Below, in pieces: positions 56,988 to 63,943 of a DNA stretch of 64,000 bases. Each line of letters begins with the position of its first letter. Position 1 is the stretch's first letter. The DNA lies in the NCBI GenBank assembly GCA_937901965.1, contig CALGSW010000002.1, positions 253,970-317,969 on the forward strand, given 5' to 3'. The notes under the pieces are model-generated. The model was not told where the DNA came from. It was given only the letters and a program-made list of their open reading frames with translations, and made no database searches. This stretch comes from an uncultured Bacteroidota bacterium. Its GTDB lineage: Bacteria > Bacteroidota > Bacteroidia > Bacteroidales > UBA932. Position numbers and translations under genes: made by a program.

Positions 56988-57578
56988 ATGGAAAAAGCGG
57001 AAATTAACTTCTTTGCACATGAGACTGCCGTAATAGATGATGGCTGTGAGATAGGTGAGGGTACAAAAATCTGGCACTTCTCACACATAATGGAGGGGTG
57101 TAAAATAGGCAAAAACTGCAACCTGGGGCAAAATGTGGTAATTTCACCCGGAGTTACTCTGGGAAACGGAGTGAAAGTTCAAAATAATGTATCTGTATAT
57201 ACAGGAGTGATCTGCGAGGACGATGTCTTTCTTGGTCCCTCCTGTGTTTTTACAAATGTTATGAATCCGCGCAGTGCGGTTAACAGAAAACACTCCTATT
57301 CACGTACGAAAGTGGGCAAAGGTGCTACTATAGGGGCAAACGCAACAATAGTATGTGGCCATGATATTGGTGAATATGCATTCATAGGAGCAGGCGCGGT
57401 AGTGACAAAATCAGTTAAACCATATGCACTTATTGTTGGTAATCCGGGTATTCAGATAGGCTGGATGAGCCGAATGGGTCACCGCCTTCAGTTTGATACC
57501 TCCGGCCACGCCCGATGTCCCGAAAGCGGCGAGCGATATATTCTTGCTCATGGTCATGTAGAGCTTGTAAATTCATAA
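56988..57578 (+). CDS. WbpD/WlbB-like sugar N-acetyltransferase
   Basis: A 196-residue left-handed beta-helix enzyme. It has FAHETAVIDDGCEIGEGTKIWHFSHIMEGCKIGKNCNLGQNVVI, NNVSVYTGVICEDDVFLGPSCVFTNVMNPRSAVNRKHSY, GATIGANATIVCGHDIGEYAFIGAGAVVTKSV and IVGNPGIQIGWMSRMGHRL. This is a very good match to WbpD, which acetylates UDP-2-acetamido-3-amino-2,3-dideoxy-glucuronate. A tail with C-P-x-S-G-x-x-Y is common in the family. The other steps (WbpA-like dehydrogenase at 30175, WbpB, WbpE) are not beside it. Confidence 0.88.
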   Translation: MEKAEINFFAHETAVIDDGCEIGEGTKIWHFSHIMEGCKIGKNCNLGQNVVISPGVTLGNGVKVQNNVSVYTGVICEDDVFLGPSCVFTNVMNPRSAVNRKHSYSRTKVGKGATIGANATIVCGHDIGEYAFIGAGAVVTKSVKPYALIVGNPGIQIGWMSRMGHRLQFDTSGHARCPESGERYILAHGHVELVNS

Positions 57579-57626
57579 TGTCCGGCCTGAACGCGCCTAA
57601 TTGCAGACAAACTCCTTCAGTTTACA

Positions 57627-57767
57627 TCTGGCAATCTTACTGCACTCACAGAGTATTCCGCATAACTTCCGGAGTTCTCCTCCTCGCTCACTTCGTTCGC
57701 TGTGGCGGAGACTCCTTCAGTTATGCGGAATACTCTGTTGAAGGGAATGTAGTAAGATCTGCCAGAA
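57627..57767. repeat. Repeat E, divergent copy 2
   Basis: Outer arms TCTGGCAATCTTACT and AGTAAGATCTGCCAGA, inner arms CAGAGTATTCCGCATAACT with AGTTATGCGGAATACTCTG, and the shared core GGAGTTCTCCTCCTCGCTC to GGCGGAGACTCC. The outer arm sequence differs from copies 1 and 3 but pairing is kept. Confidence 0.83.
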
Positions 57768-57810
57768 ATAGTGAAACACGGACGACTGTAACTTGTTATC
57801 CGCGTGCGAC

Positions 57811-57852
57811 TTGACACTTTATCCGAGGGGTGATCCCTCGGGTTGATTGTCA
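57811..57852. repeat. Palindromic repeat C, copy 6
   Basis: TTGACACTTTATCCGAGGGG with ATCCCTCGGGTTGATTGTCA, partly decayed on the right. GACTGTAAC at 57783 and reversed GTTACAGCC at 57872 flank it, showing the full symmetric form of C. Confidence 0.78.
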
Positions 57853-57941
57853 TTACTCTCTTAATCTGACTGTTACAGCCGTGCGGGAGTTTGATCGCCA
57901 GTCGCAGAATTGCGGATAAACATCGTCTTCCGCAGATTTAT

Positions 57942-57976
57942 ATGGTGCTGCGCAGTATATACGGCCTTTGGCCGAT
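57942..57976 (-). repeat. Hairpin repeat A, reversed divergent copy
   Basis: On the minus strand: TCGGCCAAAGGCCG hairpin, then TATATACTGCGCAGCACCAT. Confidence 0.72.
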
Positions 57977-58002
57977 AAGTGGGATTCCAGAGGTTGCGGT
58001 GT

Positions 58003-58126
58003 TGGGTGGGACAAACCTCCACCAACCTTGTAATGAGCCAATTGCAAATCATAATTTATTGATTATGAAAGATTTATGTTTTGAAACGCCATGGAATTCA
58101 ACCCCATAGACGCTAGTCCCACCCAC
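58003..58126. repeat. Repeat D, copy 4
   Basis: Left TGGGTGGGACAAACCTCC and right CGCTAGTCCCACCCACGCC. The terminal arms are less perfect than in copy 3; the AT-rich interior has AATCATAATTTATTGATTATG, itself palindromic. Confidence 0.8.
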
Positions 58127-58192
58127 GCCGGTGACATCACTTTGCTCTCCCTGTTCGCTATGGTGGAGGCTCCTTAGTATATATGTTGTCTA

Positions 58193-58324
58193 GTATGTAT
58201 TACTCCATCCACAATGAATCCGCTTCACTTCCGGAGTTTTTCCTCCTCGCTCCCTTTGGTAGCTGTGGCGGAGACTCCTTCAGTTTTGCGGACTTCTTTG
58301 TGGAAACGATGGAGTAATACATAC
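58193..58324. repeat. Repeat E, copy 3 (full)
   Basis: Perfect 16-bp ends GTATGTATTACTCCAT and ATGGAGTAATACATAC, then CACAA/TTGTG, then the same TCCGCTTCACTTC and GTTTTGCGGA arms and core as the 43279 copy. A partial core lies just left at 58141-58175, as also seen left of copy 1. Confidence 0.87.
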
Positions 58325-58357
58325 AGGCTAAAATGACGGAGCCTGCTTCCGGATTTT

Positions 58358-58723
58358 TTATTTGCCTCCCAGCAGAACTTTATCTATTGCATCCTTGAAG
58401 CTGGCTTTTGGTAGTGCTCCCTGTGCCATTTGCGGTGCTTCATTCATGGGACAGAAGAGCAGGGTAGGGATGCTTCTTATGCCGAATGCGCCTGCCAGCT
58501 CTTGTTCCGCCTCTGTGTCTACTTTGTAAATGTATATTTTATCAGTGTATTCTTTTGCGAGTTCGTCAAGTATCGGGGCCACCATCTTGCACGGGCCGCA
58601 CCAGTCTGCATAGAAATCTATGATACATGGCTTATCTCCAAGATACTTCCACTCTGTGGGATTGGCCTCGTAGTTTGCTACTTTTTTGAGAAACTCATCT
58701 TTAGTTAAATGTATTGTTTTCAT
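58358..58723 (-). CDS. trxA: Thioredoxin
   Basis: A 121-residue thioredoxin with the redox motif FYADWCGPCKMVAPILDEL (Cys-Gly-Pro-Cys about residues 40-43), IYKVDTEAEQELAGAFGIRSIPTLLFCP (cis-Pro). The first 25 residues (MKTIHLTKDEFLKKVANYEANPTEWKYLGD) are slightly extended. It is on the same strand as the methyltransferase/HMA genes, 52 nt downstream, and could be cotranscribed. It could also reduce the ArsC enzyme encoded at 60948. Confidence 0.93.
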   Translation of the reverse strand: MKTIHLTKDEFLKKVANYEANPTEWKYLGDKPCIIDFYADWCGPCKMVAPILDELAKEYTDKIYIYKVDTEAEQELAGAFGIRSIPTLLFCPMNEAPQMAQGALPKASFKDAIDKVLLGGK

Positions 58724-58775
58724 TGCTTTTCTTTATTAATTATTTTTTGTTGTATATGTTTAATTATGCGTTTAA

Positions 58776-59429
58776 TTATTTCTCTATTACACTTTTTCTT
58801 GCAATCATGATGAATTGTTCGTATTGTTTATCTTGCTTGCTTATTGTGTTGTATGTGTATGTCTTCTCAATTTCAAATCCAGCGTTTTTTAACTGCAGTT
58901 CAAGTTTGTCTGTGTTAAATCCTTTGTGAGGAATCGGATCGCCGTTGTGAAAACTTCCGTCCTCCTCTTTAAGGTCTCCTATCACCAATACTCCTCCCTG
59001 TTTAAGTACGTTCTGAGATATGTGTCTCAATGAACTCTCCGTATCCTCAACGTGGTGCAGAGCCATAAGTGTTGTGACAAGATCAATATCCCTCTGGTTG
59101 TATGAGTGGATGTGTCCGTTTATTATTGTACGGCCAAAGTCTTTAAGCGCGCCAAGTTTTTGATTCAGAATTTCAAGCATTGCCTCTGAGGGATCCAGAT
59201 AGACAATGTCCCTGGAAAGTTTAGACAGTTCAATTCCAACCAGTCCTGTTCCGCATCCGTAGTCCATTATTTTATGACTTTTGGTTATCTGGAAGTTTTT
59301 CAGAAGTTCAGTGATGAATTTCTGAGACATATCTTTTTTCACCGGGGAGTCCCACTCCTCCGCTTTATTCTTGAAATAGTCCACTGTAGTCTGTTTTACT
59401 GTAGTCAGGTTTTCAATATTTACCCTCAT
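58776..59429 (-). CDS. Class I SAM-dependent methyltransferase
   Basis: A 217-residue protein with SAM motif I in HKIMDYGCGTGLVGIEL (about 53-69), an acidic motif in IVYLDPSEAMLEIL, DLVTTLMALHHVEDTE, and LKQGGVLVIGDLKEEDGSFH. It resembles UbiE/Methyltransf_11 family enzymes; substrate is unknown. It lacks the conserved Cys set of ArsM. The ATG at 59429 overlaps the HMA gene by 17 nt, so the two are coupled; the longer frame would bury much of the HMA gene. Confidence 0.82.
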   Translation of the reverse strand: MRVNIENLTTVKQTTVDYFKNKAEEWDSPVKKDMSQKFITELLKNFQITKSHKIMDYGCGTGLVGIELSKLSRDIVYLDPSEAMLEILNQKLGALKDFGRTIINGHIHSYNQRDIDLVTTLMALHHVEDTESSLRHISQNVLKQGGVLVIGDLKEEDGSFHNGDPIPHKGFNTDKLELQLKNAGFEIEKTYTYNTISKQDKQYEQFIMIARKSVIEK

Positions 59430-59628
59430 CAAGAGGGTTGTAACCGTTTTCTTTAAGTTTAGTGAAGATTTCTGAAAAGTCCACTTCATCTGTATGGTCA
59501 ACAGTCACTTCATTCTTGTAGTTGTCAATATTAACTCCGTAAACTCCTCCAAGTGATGCAATATCTCTGTTTAGTGAGTTATTAAATACGCAGCAGTTTG
59601 TTCTCTCAACTTTTATGACTGTCCTCAT
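59413..59628 (-). CDS. Small heavy-metal-associated (HMA)-like domain protein
   Basis: A 71-residue ferredoxin-fold protein: MRTVIKVERTNCCVFNNSLNRDIASLGGVYGVNIDNYKNEVTVDHTDEVDFSEIFTKLKENGYNP follows the beta-alpha-beta-beta-alpha-beta HMA pattern. The usual G-M-T-C-x-x-C is replaced by R-T-N-C-C, so any metal site uses vicinal cysteines. It overlaps the DUF6132 stop by one base (TGATG) and the methyltransferase start by 17 nt. A soft-metal binding role is possible but unproven. Confidence 0.72.
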   Translation of the reverse strand: MRTVIKVERTNCCVFNNSLNRDIASLGGVYGVNIDNYKNEVTVDHTDEVDFSEIFTKLKENGYNPLDEGKY

Positions 59629-59846
59629 CAATTCCCCTTTTTTCTGTCCCTTTTAAACATACTGCCAGTTAGTCCGCCAAGCAATACTCCGTACAGGGTG
59701 CTGTTGAGTGGCGAGGAGGTAATTGGACAGGTACCGCTGTTACAGCCGATGAAGTACCAGTAAAGATATCCTCCAATAGCCCCTAAAGCAGCACCTGTTA
59801 ATATAAGCCATTGCTTTTTAATATATTGAATAATCTTTTCAGCCAT
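59628..59846 (-). CDS. DUF6132 family small membrane protein
   Basis: A 72-residue protein with two TM helices: WLILTGAALGAIGGYLYWYFI (about 13-33) and LYGVLLGGLTGSMF (about 51-64). Between them lies GCNSGTCPITSSP, the Cys-containing signature of DUF6132, common in Bacteroidetes near redox and metal genes. First gene of the three-gene minus operon. Confidence 0.82.
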   Translation of the reverse strand: MAEKIIQYIKKQWLILTGAALGAIGGYLYWYFIGCNSGTCPITSSPLNSTLYGVLLGGLTGSMFKRDRKKGN

Positions 59847-59875
59847 TTTAAGTTTTTATAATAATAATTTTTTTG

Positions 59876-59906
59876 CAAAGGTAAAATATATTTTCTAATA
59901 AAACAA
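59876..59906 (-). promoter_or_regulatory. Promoter of the DUF6132-HMA-methyltransferase operon
   Basis: On minus, TTG (59904-59906), 20 nt, TACCTTTG (59876-59883); start near 59870, 24 nt before the ATG. Divergent from the fabI promoter. Confidence 0.65.
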
Positions 59907-59926
59907 TTTTCCAATGGAAAATAAAA

Positions 59927-59959
59927 TTGACGTTTTTAAAATTTATTGGACTATATTTG
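59927..59959 (+). promoter_or_regulatory. Promoter of fabI
   Basis: TTG (59927-59929), 22 nt, TATATTTG (59952-59959). The leader to the ATG at 60032 is about 65 nt and includes AAGGAG at 60010, a good ribosome-binding site. Confidence 0.6.
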
Positions 59960-60031
59960 CCGTCGGTTAAAACATACTTCTGATAAACAATTTTTCAAAC
60001 GAGATGTTTTAAGGAGTGTAAATAATTAAAT

Positions 60032-60892
60032 ATGTCGTACAATTTATTGAAAGGTAAAAGAGGGCTGATTTTTGGAGCCCTTAACGAGAACTCTATTGCG
60101 TGGAAGACAGCTGAGAGAGTGTATGAAGAGGGAGGAAAATTTGTTCTTACAAACACGCCTGCTTCTATGAAAATGGGTTCAATCGATAAGCTCGCAGAGA
60201 AGTGTGATTCTATAGTAATTCCTGCCGACGCAACAAGTGTTGAGGATCTTGAAAATTTGATTATCAAAGGAATGGAGTTTTTGGGAGGAAAGTTTGATTT
60301 TGTCCTTCACTCAATAGGGATGTCTCCAAATGTAAGAAAGGGCAGAACCTACGATGATCTTAACTATCACTATCTGCATCAGACGCTTGATATCTCGGCA
60401 TTGTCTTTTCACAAGGTGCTTCAAAGCTGTAGAAAACTTGATGCCATAAATGATTGGGGATCTGTTGTTGCTCTCTCATATATAGCTGCTCAGCGTACAC
60501 TCTACGGTTATAATGACATGGCTGATGCAAAGGCACTTCTGGAGTCAATAGGGAGAAGTTTTGGATATATCTACGGTCGTGAAAAGAATATAAGAATTAA
60601 CACAGTTTCTCAATCTCCTACAATGACAACCGCCGGCGGAGGAATTATGGGTTTTGACAAATTGTATGACTTTGCCGAGAGGATGTCGCCACTTGGAAAT
60701 GCCACTGCAGAGGAGTGTGCCGATTACATAATCACCCTCTTCTCTGACCTTACAAAAAAGGTAACAATGCAAAACCTCTACCATGACGGGGGATATTCAA
60801 GCATGGGTATGAGTCTGGCTGCAATGAGCGTCTACCGTGAGGGTCTTGAGTACTCAGACGTTAAGGAGGATAAAAGTAAGAGCAAATCTTAA
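60032..60892 (+). CDS. fabI: Enoyl-[acyl-carrier-protein] reductase (NADH)
   Basis: A 286-residue SDR enzyme performing the last step of fatty-acid elongation. Evidence: LKGKRGLIFGALNENSIAWKTAERVYEEGG (FabI-type cofactor loop), VLHSIGMSPNVRKGR, VVALSYIAAQRTLYGYNDMADAKALLESIGRSFGYIYG with the catalytic Y-x6-K (Y-N-D-M-A-D-A-K), and INTVSQSPTMTTAGGGIMGFDKLY. Slightly longer than E. coli FabI because of a charged tail. Presence of FabI implies potential triclosan sensitivity in the family. Confidence 0.95.
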   Translation: MSYNLLKGKRGLIFGALNENSIAWKTAERVYEEGGKFVLTNTPASMKMGSIDKLAEKCDSIVIPADATSVEDLENLIIKGMEFLGGKFDFVLHSIGMSPNVRKGRTYDDLNYHYLHQTLDISALSFHKVLQSCRKLDAINDWGSVVALSYIAAQRTLYGYNDMADAKALLESIGRSFGYIYGREKNIRINTVSQSPTMTTAGGGIMGFDKLYDFAERMSPLGNATAEECADYIITLFSDLTKKVTMQNLYHDGGYSSMGMSLAAMSVYREGLEYSDVKEDKSKSKS

Positions 60893-60921
60893 GAGTAAAC
60901 AAAATCTATTTAAATCTGTAG

Positions 60922-60948
60922 GAAGTCCTGTGAAATGAGCAGGACTTC
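60922..60948. terminator. Bidirectional terminator between fabI and arsC
   Basis: GAAGTCCTG (60922-60930) and CAGGACTTC (60940-60948), a perfect 9-bp stem whose right arm touches the arsC stop codon. T-tract is weak. Confidence 0.6.
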
Positions 60949-61373
60949 TAGATGACGTCAAGATTTTCAATGTAAAACCTGAGGAACTGTTCTTTAATCA
61001 TATCTCTGATACGATAATATTCGCTCATAACATATTCCGGAGTACCGGTTTTGTGGGATGGATCTTCAAACCCCATGTGTATTCTGTGTTTTACATTTCC
61101 AAGGAAAGCTGGGCAGGTCTCATTAGCATCGTCACAGACAGTAATTACATAGTCCCACTCTTCATTAATGTATTTGTCAACAAGCTGCGGTTTGTGGCCG
61201 TAAATATCAATACCCAGCTCTTTCATTACTTTTGCAGCTGTCTGATTTACCTGTTCTGCAGGTTTAGTTCCGGCAGATCTTACAATTAAATCTTTATTGA
61301 AAGATTGTAAAAATCCGTGAGCCATCTGGCTCCTGCAACTGTTTCCCGTACATAAAATAAGTATCTTTCTCAT
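60948..61373 (-). CDS. arsC: Arsenate reductase, low-molecular-weight phosphatase type
   Basis: A 141-residue protein of the LMW-PTP family: ILILCTGNSCRSQMAHGFL provides the C-x5-R loop (Cys8). DYVITVCDDANETCPAFLGNVKHRIHMGFEDPSH supplies the Cys pair region of thioredoxin-coupled ArsC (Cys 80s and 88s range). Redox recycling would need thioredoxin, encoded at 58358. No arsR, arsB or acr3 gene is adjacent, so arsenic resistance is only suggested; a phosphatase role is possible. Confidence 0.88.
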   Translation of the reverse strand: MRKILILCTGNSCRSQMAHGFLQSFNKDLIVRSAGTKPAEQVNQTAAKVMKELGIDIYGHKPQLVDKYINEEWDYVITVCDDANETCPAFLGNVKHRIHMGFEDPSHKTGTPEYVMSEYYRIRDMIKEQFLRFYIENLDVI

Positions 61374-61390
61374 CTGTTCAGTAAAGTATT

Positions 61391-62161
61391 TTAGTTTAGT
61401 AAGAGCTTAGTTTTGAGAAGTTTGTATCCACCTGAGCTTGACCGGAGAGTAACGCCGGTGCTTAAATGAATAGTATAGCTCTCTTTTCCGTAGAGCTCTG
61501 TTTTTACAACCATTCGCGTATTAACAATTGTTGAGCGGTGGATTCTTACAAAATAACCCGGAAGAGTCACTTCAAAATGTTTCATGGTCTCTTCCTTTAC
61601 AAACTTACCTTCGTTTGTAAAGAGCATTGTGTAGTCACCGTAGGCCTGAATATAATGTAAATTTTCTGCTCTTATTATATGCAGTCGGTTGCCCTCCTTT
61701 ACTGAGATTGTCTCCTGAACACTCTTTTCAATATCAACAACAGGAGTGAGCATTCCCAACTCTTCAGGCTCTGCACAATTATATAGTGAGTACATCTGCG
61801 AGATTATTATCCAGCATAAAATTCCAATTGGAATTATGACAGGCAGCATTCTGTAAAACCACTCAGGACCGCAGGAGTCTGTAAGAATAAGAATTATTGA
61901 GGCCGATGCAGTTGATGCAAGCTGAACCAGCATCGCAAAGGCCGCTTTAGCAGCTAAGGTCTTTAAATACTGTTTAAGGTACCACCAGTAGTAAGCGGAG
62001 AGTGAGAAGATTAGTGTATAGGAAACTGACGCAGTGACAGTACACAACAAGTTATGTGGATTACTGTACTTCTCAGAGAGCAGTGTAAGCAGAGCCACAC
62101 CCGATAAAGCGGATGTGGCTGTTAAAATTATATCTCTTCTGTTCTCTGTAAAGGGATGCAT
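61391..62161 (-). CDS. Membrane-anchored LytTR-family transcription regulator
   Basis: The 256-residue protein has about four N-terminal TM helices (DIILTATSALSGVALLTLL, LLCTVTASVSYTLIFSLSAYYWW, AAFAMLVQLASTASASIILIL, MLPVIIPIGILCWIIISQMYSL). It ends in a LytTR DNA-binding domain from about residue 150 (ISVKEGNRLHIIRAENLHYIQAYGDYTMLFTNEGKFVKEETMKHFEVTLPGYFVRIHRSTIVN). Such membrane-LytTR proteins often regulate the gene beside them; here that is the LiaF-like gene 29 nt upstream. ATG at 62161. Confidence 0.88.
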   Translation of the reverse strand: MHPFTENRRDIILTATSALSGVALLTLLSEKYSNPHNLLCTVTASVSYTLIFSLSAYYWWYLKQYLKTLAAKAAFAMLVQLASTASASIILILTDSCGPEWFYRMLPVIIPIGILCWIIISQMYSLYNCAEPEELGMLTPVVDIEKSVQETISVKEGNRLHIIRAENLHYIQAYGDYTMLFTNEGKFVKEETMKHFEVTLPGYFVRIHRSTIVNTRMVVKTELYGKESYTIHLSTGVTLRSSSGGYKLLKTKLLLN

Positions 62162-62190
62162 CCTTAACAATTAAATTTAAATGTGAGTTA

Positions 62191-62940
62191 TCAGCTTTTA
62201 ACCTCAACCCCTCCGAATGAGACATTACCCCTCAGAACCAGCCTCCTGCTGTCTGAGAAACTCTCCCCGGCAACATATCTCTTGTCTTCAGTACCACCGA
62301 GGAAATTCTTAATCTGCATATGAACTTTCCAGGATGATGGAACATAAATCTCAACGCCGCCAAAATTGCAGTCAACGTCAATATAGGTCTCCTCGGCCTC
62401 CAGACTTGTTCTTCTAAGGTCAAGAATGGTTGCTCCAAAGCTGTTCCTTATCCTTGCACCTTTGAAAACAGGATCTACTACAATGTGATTTACAGATCCG
62501 AATGCTACCTCAGAGTCAACAAATCCTTTATCTGATTTATATGAGACATCGCTTGAAAAGTTATGACCTCTCCATGACTGTTTTGATTGTGATCCCGGAA
62601 GAATGAACCTGACAATAAGTATTGCTCCTACAATAATCAGTAGAAGCGGCCACCAGGTAGCAGCCCAGATCATGCCGGCTCCGGTAAGTCTTGGTACGAT
62701 GAAAAAGAGACCTATCCCAATCAAGATTGCTCCACCGGTATTGTTTCTCTTTGTTAACGCTACTGCTCCAAGAAAAATCAGAAGCATCTGCCAGGAGATT
62801 ACTACTCTCAGTACACCATGATTAATAAAACCCAGGTTTCTTCCAAGAAAAAGAAGACCAATAATAATAATTGCTGTTGCAGCTATCAGGGCTCCGTGGC
62901 CGTCTCTGCGGGGGCTGCTCCCTTCATTAATTACATGCAT
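62191..62940 (-). CDS. LiaF-like envelope-stress membrane protein
   Basis: A 249-residue protein with four short TM helices (LIAATAIIIIGLLFLGRNLGF, ISWQMLLIFLGAVALT, GAILIGIGLFFIVPRL, WAATWWPLLLIIVGAILIVRFIL), the LiaI-LiaF-like region. The C-terminal domain has FVDSEVAFGSVNHIVVDPVFKGARIRNSFGATILDLRRTSLEAEETYIDVDCNFGGVEIYVPSSWKVHMQIKNFLGG, the DUF2154/LiaF beta-rich pattern. LiaF proteins control cell-envelope stress responses. It probably forms an operon with the LytTR gene. Confidence 0.88.
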   Translation of the reverse strand: MHVINEGSSPRRDGHGALIAATAIIIIGLLFLGRNLGFINHGVLRVVISWQMLLIFLGAVALTKRNNTGGAILIGIGLFFIVPRLTGAGMIWAATWWPLLLIIVGAILIVRFILPGSQSKQSWRGHNFSSDVSYKSDKGFVDSEVAFGSVNHIVVDPVFKGARIRNSFGATILDLRRTSLEAEETYIDVDCNFGGVEIYVPSSWKVHMQIKNFLGGTEDKRYVAGESFSDSRRLVLRGNVSFGGVEVKS

Positions 62941-63036
62941 CTTTTTTGTGTTTTAAAAGTTTTTGCAAAGGTGTACTTCAAATGATTCAAAAAACAGCAT
63001 TTCCCGATGAAACCGGGTAAATTTTCGGTAAATACT

Positions 63037-63843
63037 CTATTTTGCAGGAGTAAAAAGGTATCCATTATCCCCTTGCTTAGTAACTGTACCTATTGAAGGG
63101 TAGGAGATATGCATCCCTGCAACAACCATTTTTTTGTTGGTAATATATTCAAGTATTCTCAATCTGCTTTTCACAGCCATCTTAGGATCCGAATCGTATG
63201 ATATGGCAACCTCCGGATAAGGCATCTGAATTGCCATTGCGTGAGTAAGATCACCCCATATCATAAGATTGTCCACCATAAAAACAGTATGGCCGGGAGT
63301 ATGACCATATGCTGCCATTGAGCTTATACCATGGATGAGGGGAGTGCTCTCCTCTTTTGGCTCAAAAATCACGATATCATCCTTATACATCTCCATTAAT
63401 TTCTTTGCATTTTCCGGGATGTTTTCACTCTCTTTTTGAGAGAGATAAATTTTCGCATTAGGAAATGCTCTTGCACCTTCTCTGGCCAGACCCAGAAAGT
63501 GGTCAGGATGAAGATGTGTAATCAGGATCACATCTACCTCTTGCGGTTTCACTCCGTGTGCTTCAAGGTTTTTGAAGAGTTCTCGTCCAAGTCCCGTGTC
63601 AACAAGGATATTATAACCCTCTGTTTTTACAAGAAATGCATTCGTGCCTCCCGGATAAGTTTTATCCGGAGCAGTTTCGGCGGCTATTTCAGCTGTAAAG
63701 CCTATAAGATTATCGGCCTTTCTGATGCTGTTTATTTCAGCCAGAAGTATGACCTCGGCCTTTGCGGTTTTGTAAAGGAATGTGTTCTGGGCTAAAGACG
63801 GTATAGCTAATATTAGAGCTAATGCTGTAAAGAGTGTTTTCAT
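63037..63843 (-). CDS. Exported MBL-fold metallohydrolase
   Basis: A 268-residue protein with a signal peptide (MKTLFTALALILAIPSLAQ). The metallo-beta-lactamase fold shows ILVDTGLGRE, the ILITHLHPDHFLGL H-x-H-x-D-H motif (about 110-115), AYGHTPGHTVFMV and WGDLTHA. Similar proteins include quorum-quenching lactonases and general MBL hydrolases; no evidence for a beta-lactamase. ATG at 63843. Its promoter probably lies in 63870-63877 (TATCTTTA on minus, one base off consensus). Confidence 0.87.
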   Translation of the reverse strand: MKTLFTALALILAIPSLAQNTFLYKTAKAEVILLAEINSIRKADNLIGFTAEIAAETAPDKTYPGGTNAFLVKTEGYNILVDTGLGRELFKNLEAHGVKPQEVDVILITHLHPDHFLGLAREGARAFPNAKIYLSQKESENIPENAKKLMEMYKDDIVIFEPKEESTPLIHGISSMAAYGHTPGHTVFMVDNLMIWGDLTHAMAIQMPYPEVAISYDSDPKMAVKSRLRILEYITNKKMVVAGMHISYPSIGTVTKQGDNGYLFTPAK

Positions 63844-63902
63844 TTTGTAATGATTTGGCATATCTACGTAAAGATAATCACAAAACTTACATTAAAAGCA
63901 AA

Positions 63903-63941
63903 TAAAAAAACCTCATAATCTATAGACTATGAGGTTTTTTT
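63903..63941 (-). terminator. Terminator downstream of tRNA-Asp
   Basis: CCTCATA and TATGAGG (63911-63917 and 63928-63934) with a 10-nt loop, flanked by A7 and T8, so it can work on either strand. It separates the tRNA from the MBL gene. Confidence 0.82.
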
Positions 63942-63943
63942 TC

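Larger units (their letters stand above)
57579..58357. other. Repeat-filled region between the acetyltransferase and thioredoxin genes
   Basis: No gene is supported. It holds repeat E (57627), repeat C (57811), reversed repeat A (57942), repeat D (58003), a partial E core (58141) and a full repeat E (58193). Confidence 0.8.

Noticed and set aside
63037..63843. MBL protein as a beta-lactamase resistance gene
   Set aside because: It has a generic H-x-H-x-D-H fold with no class B beta-lactamase features or mobile context.
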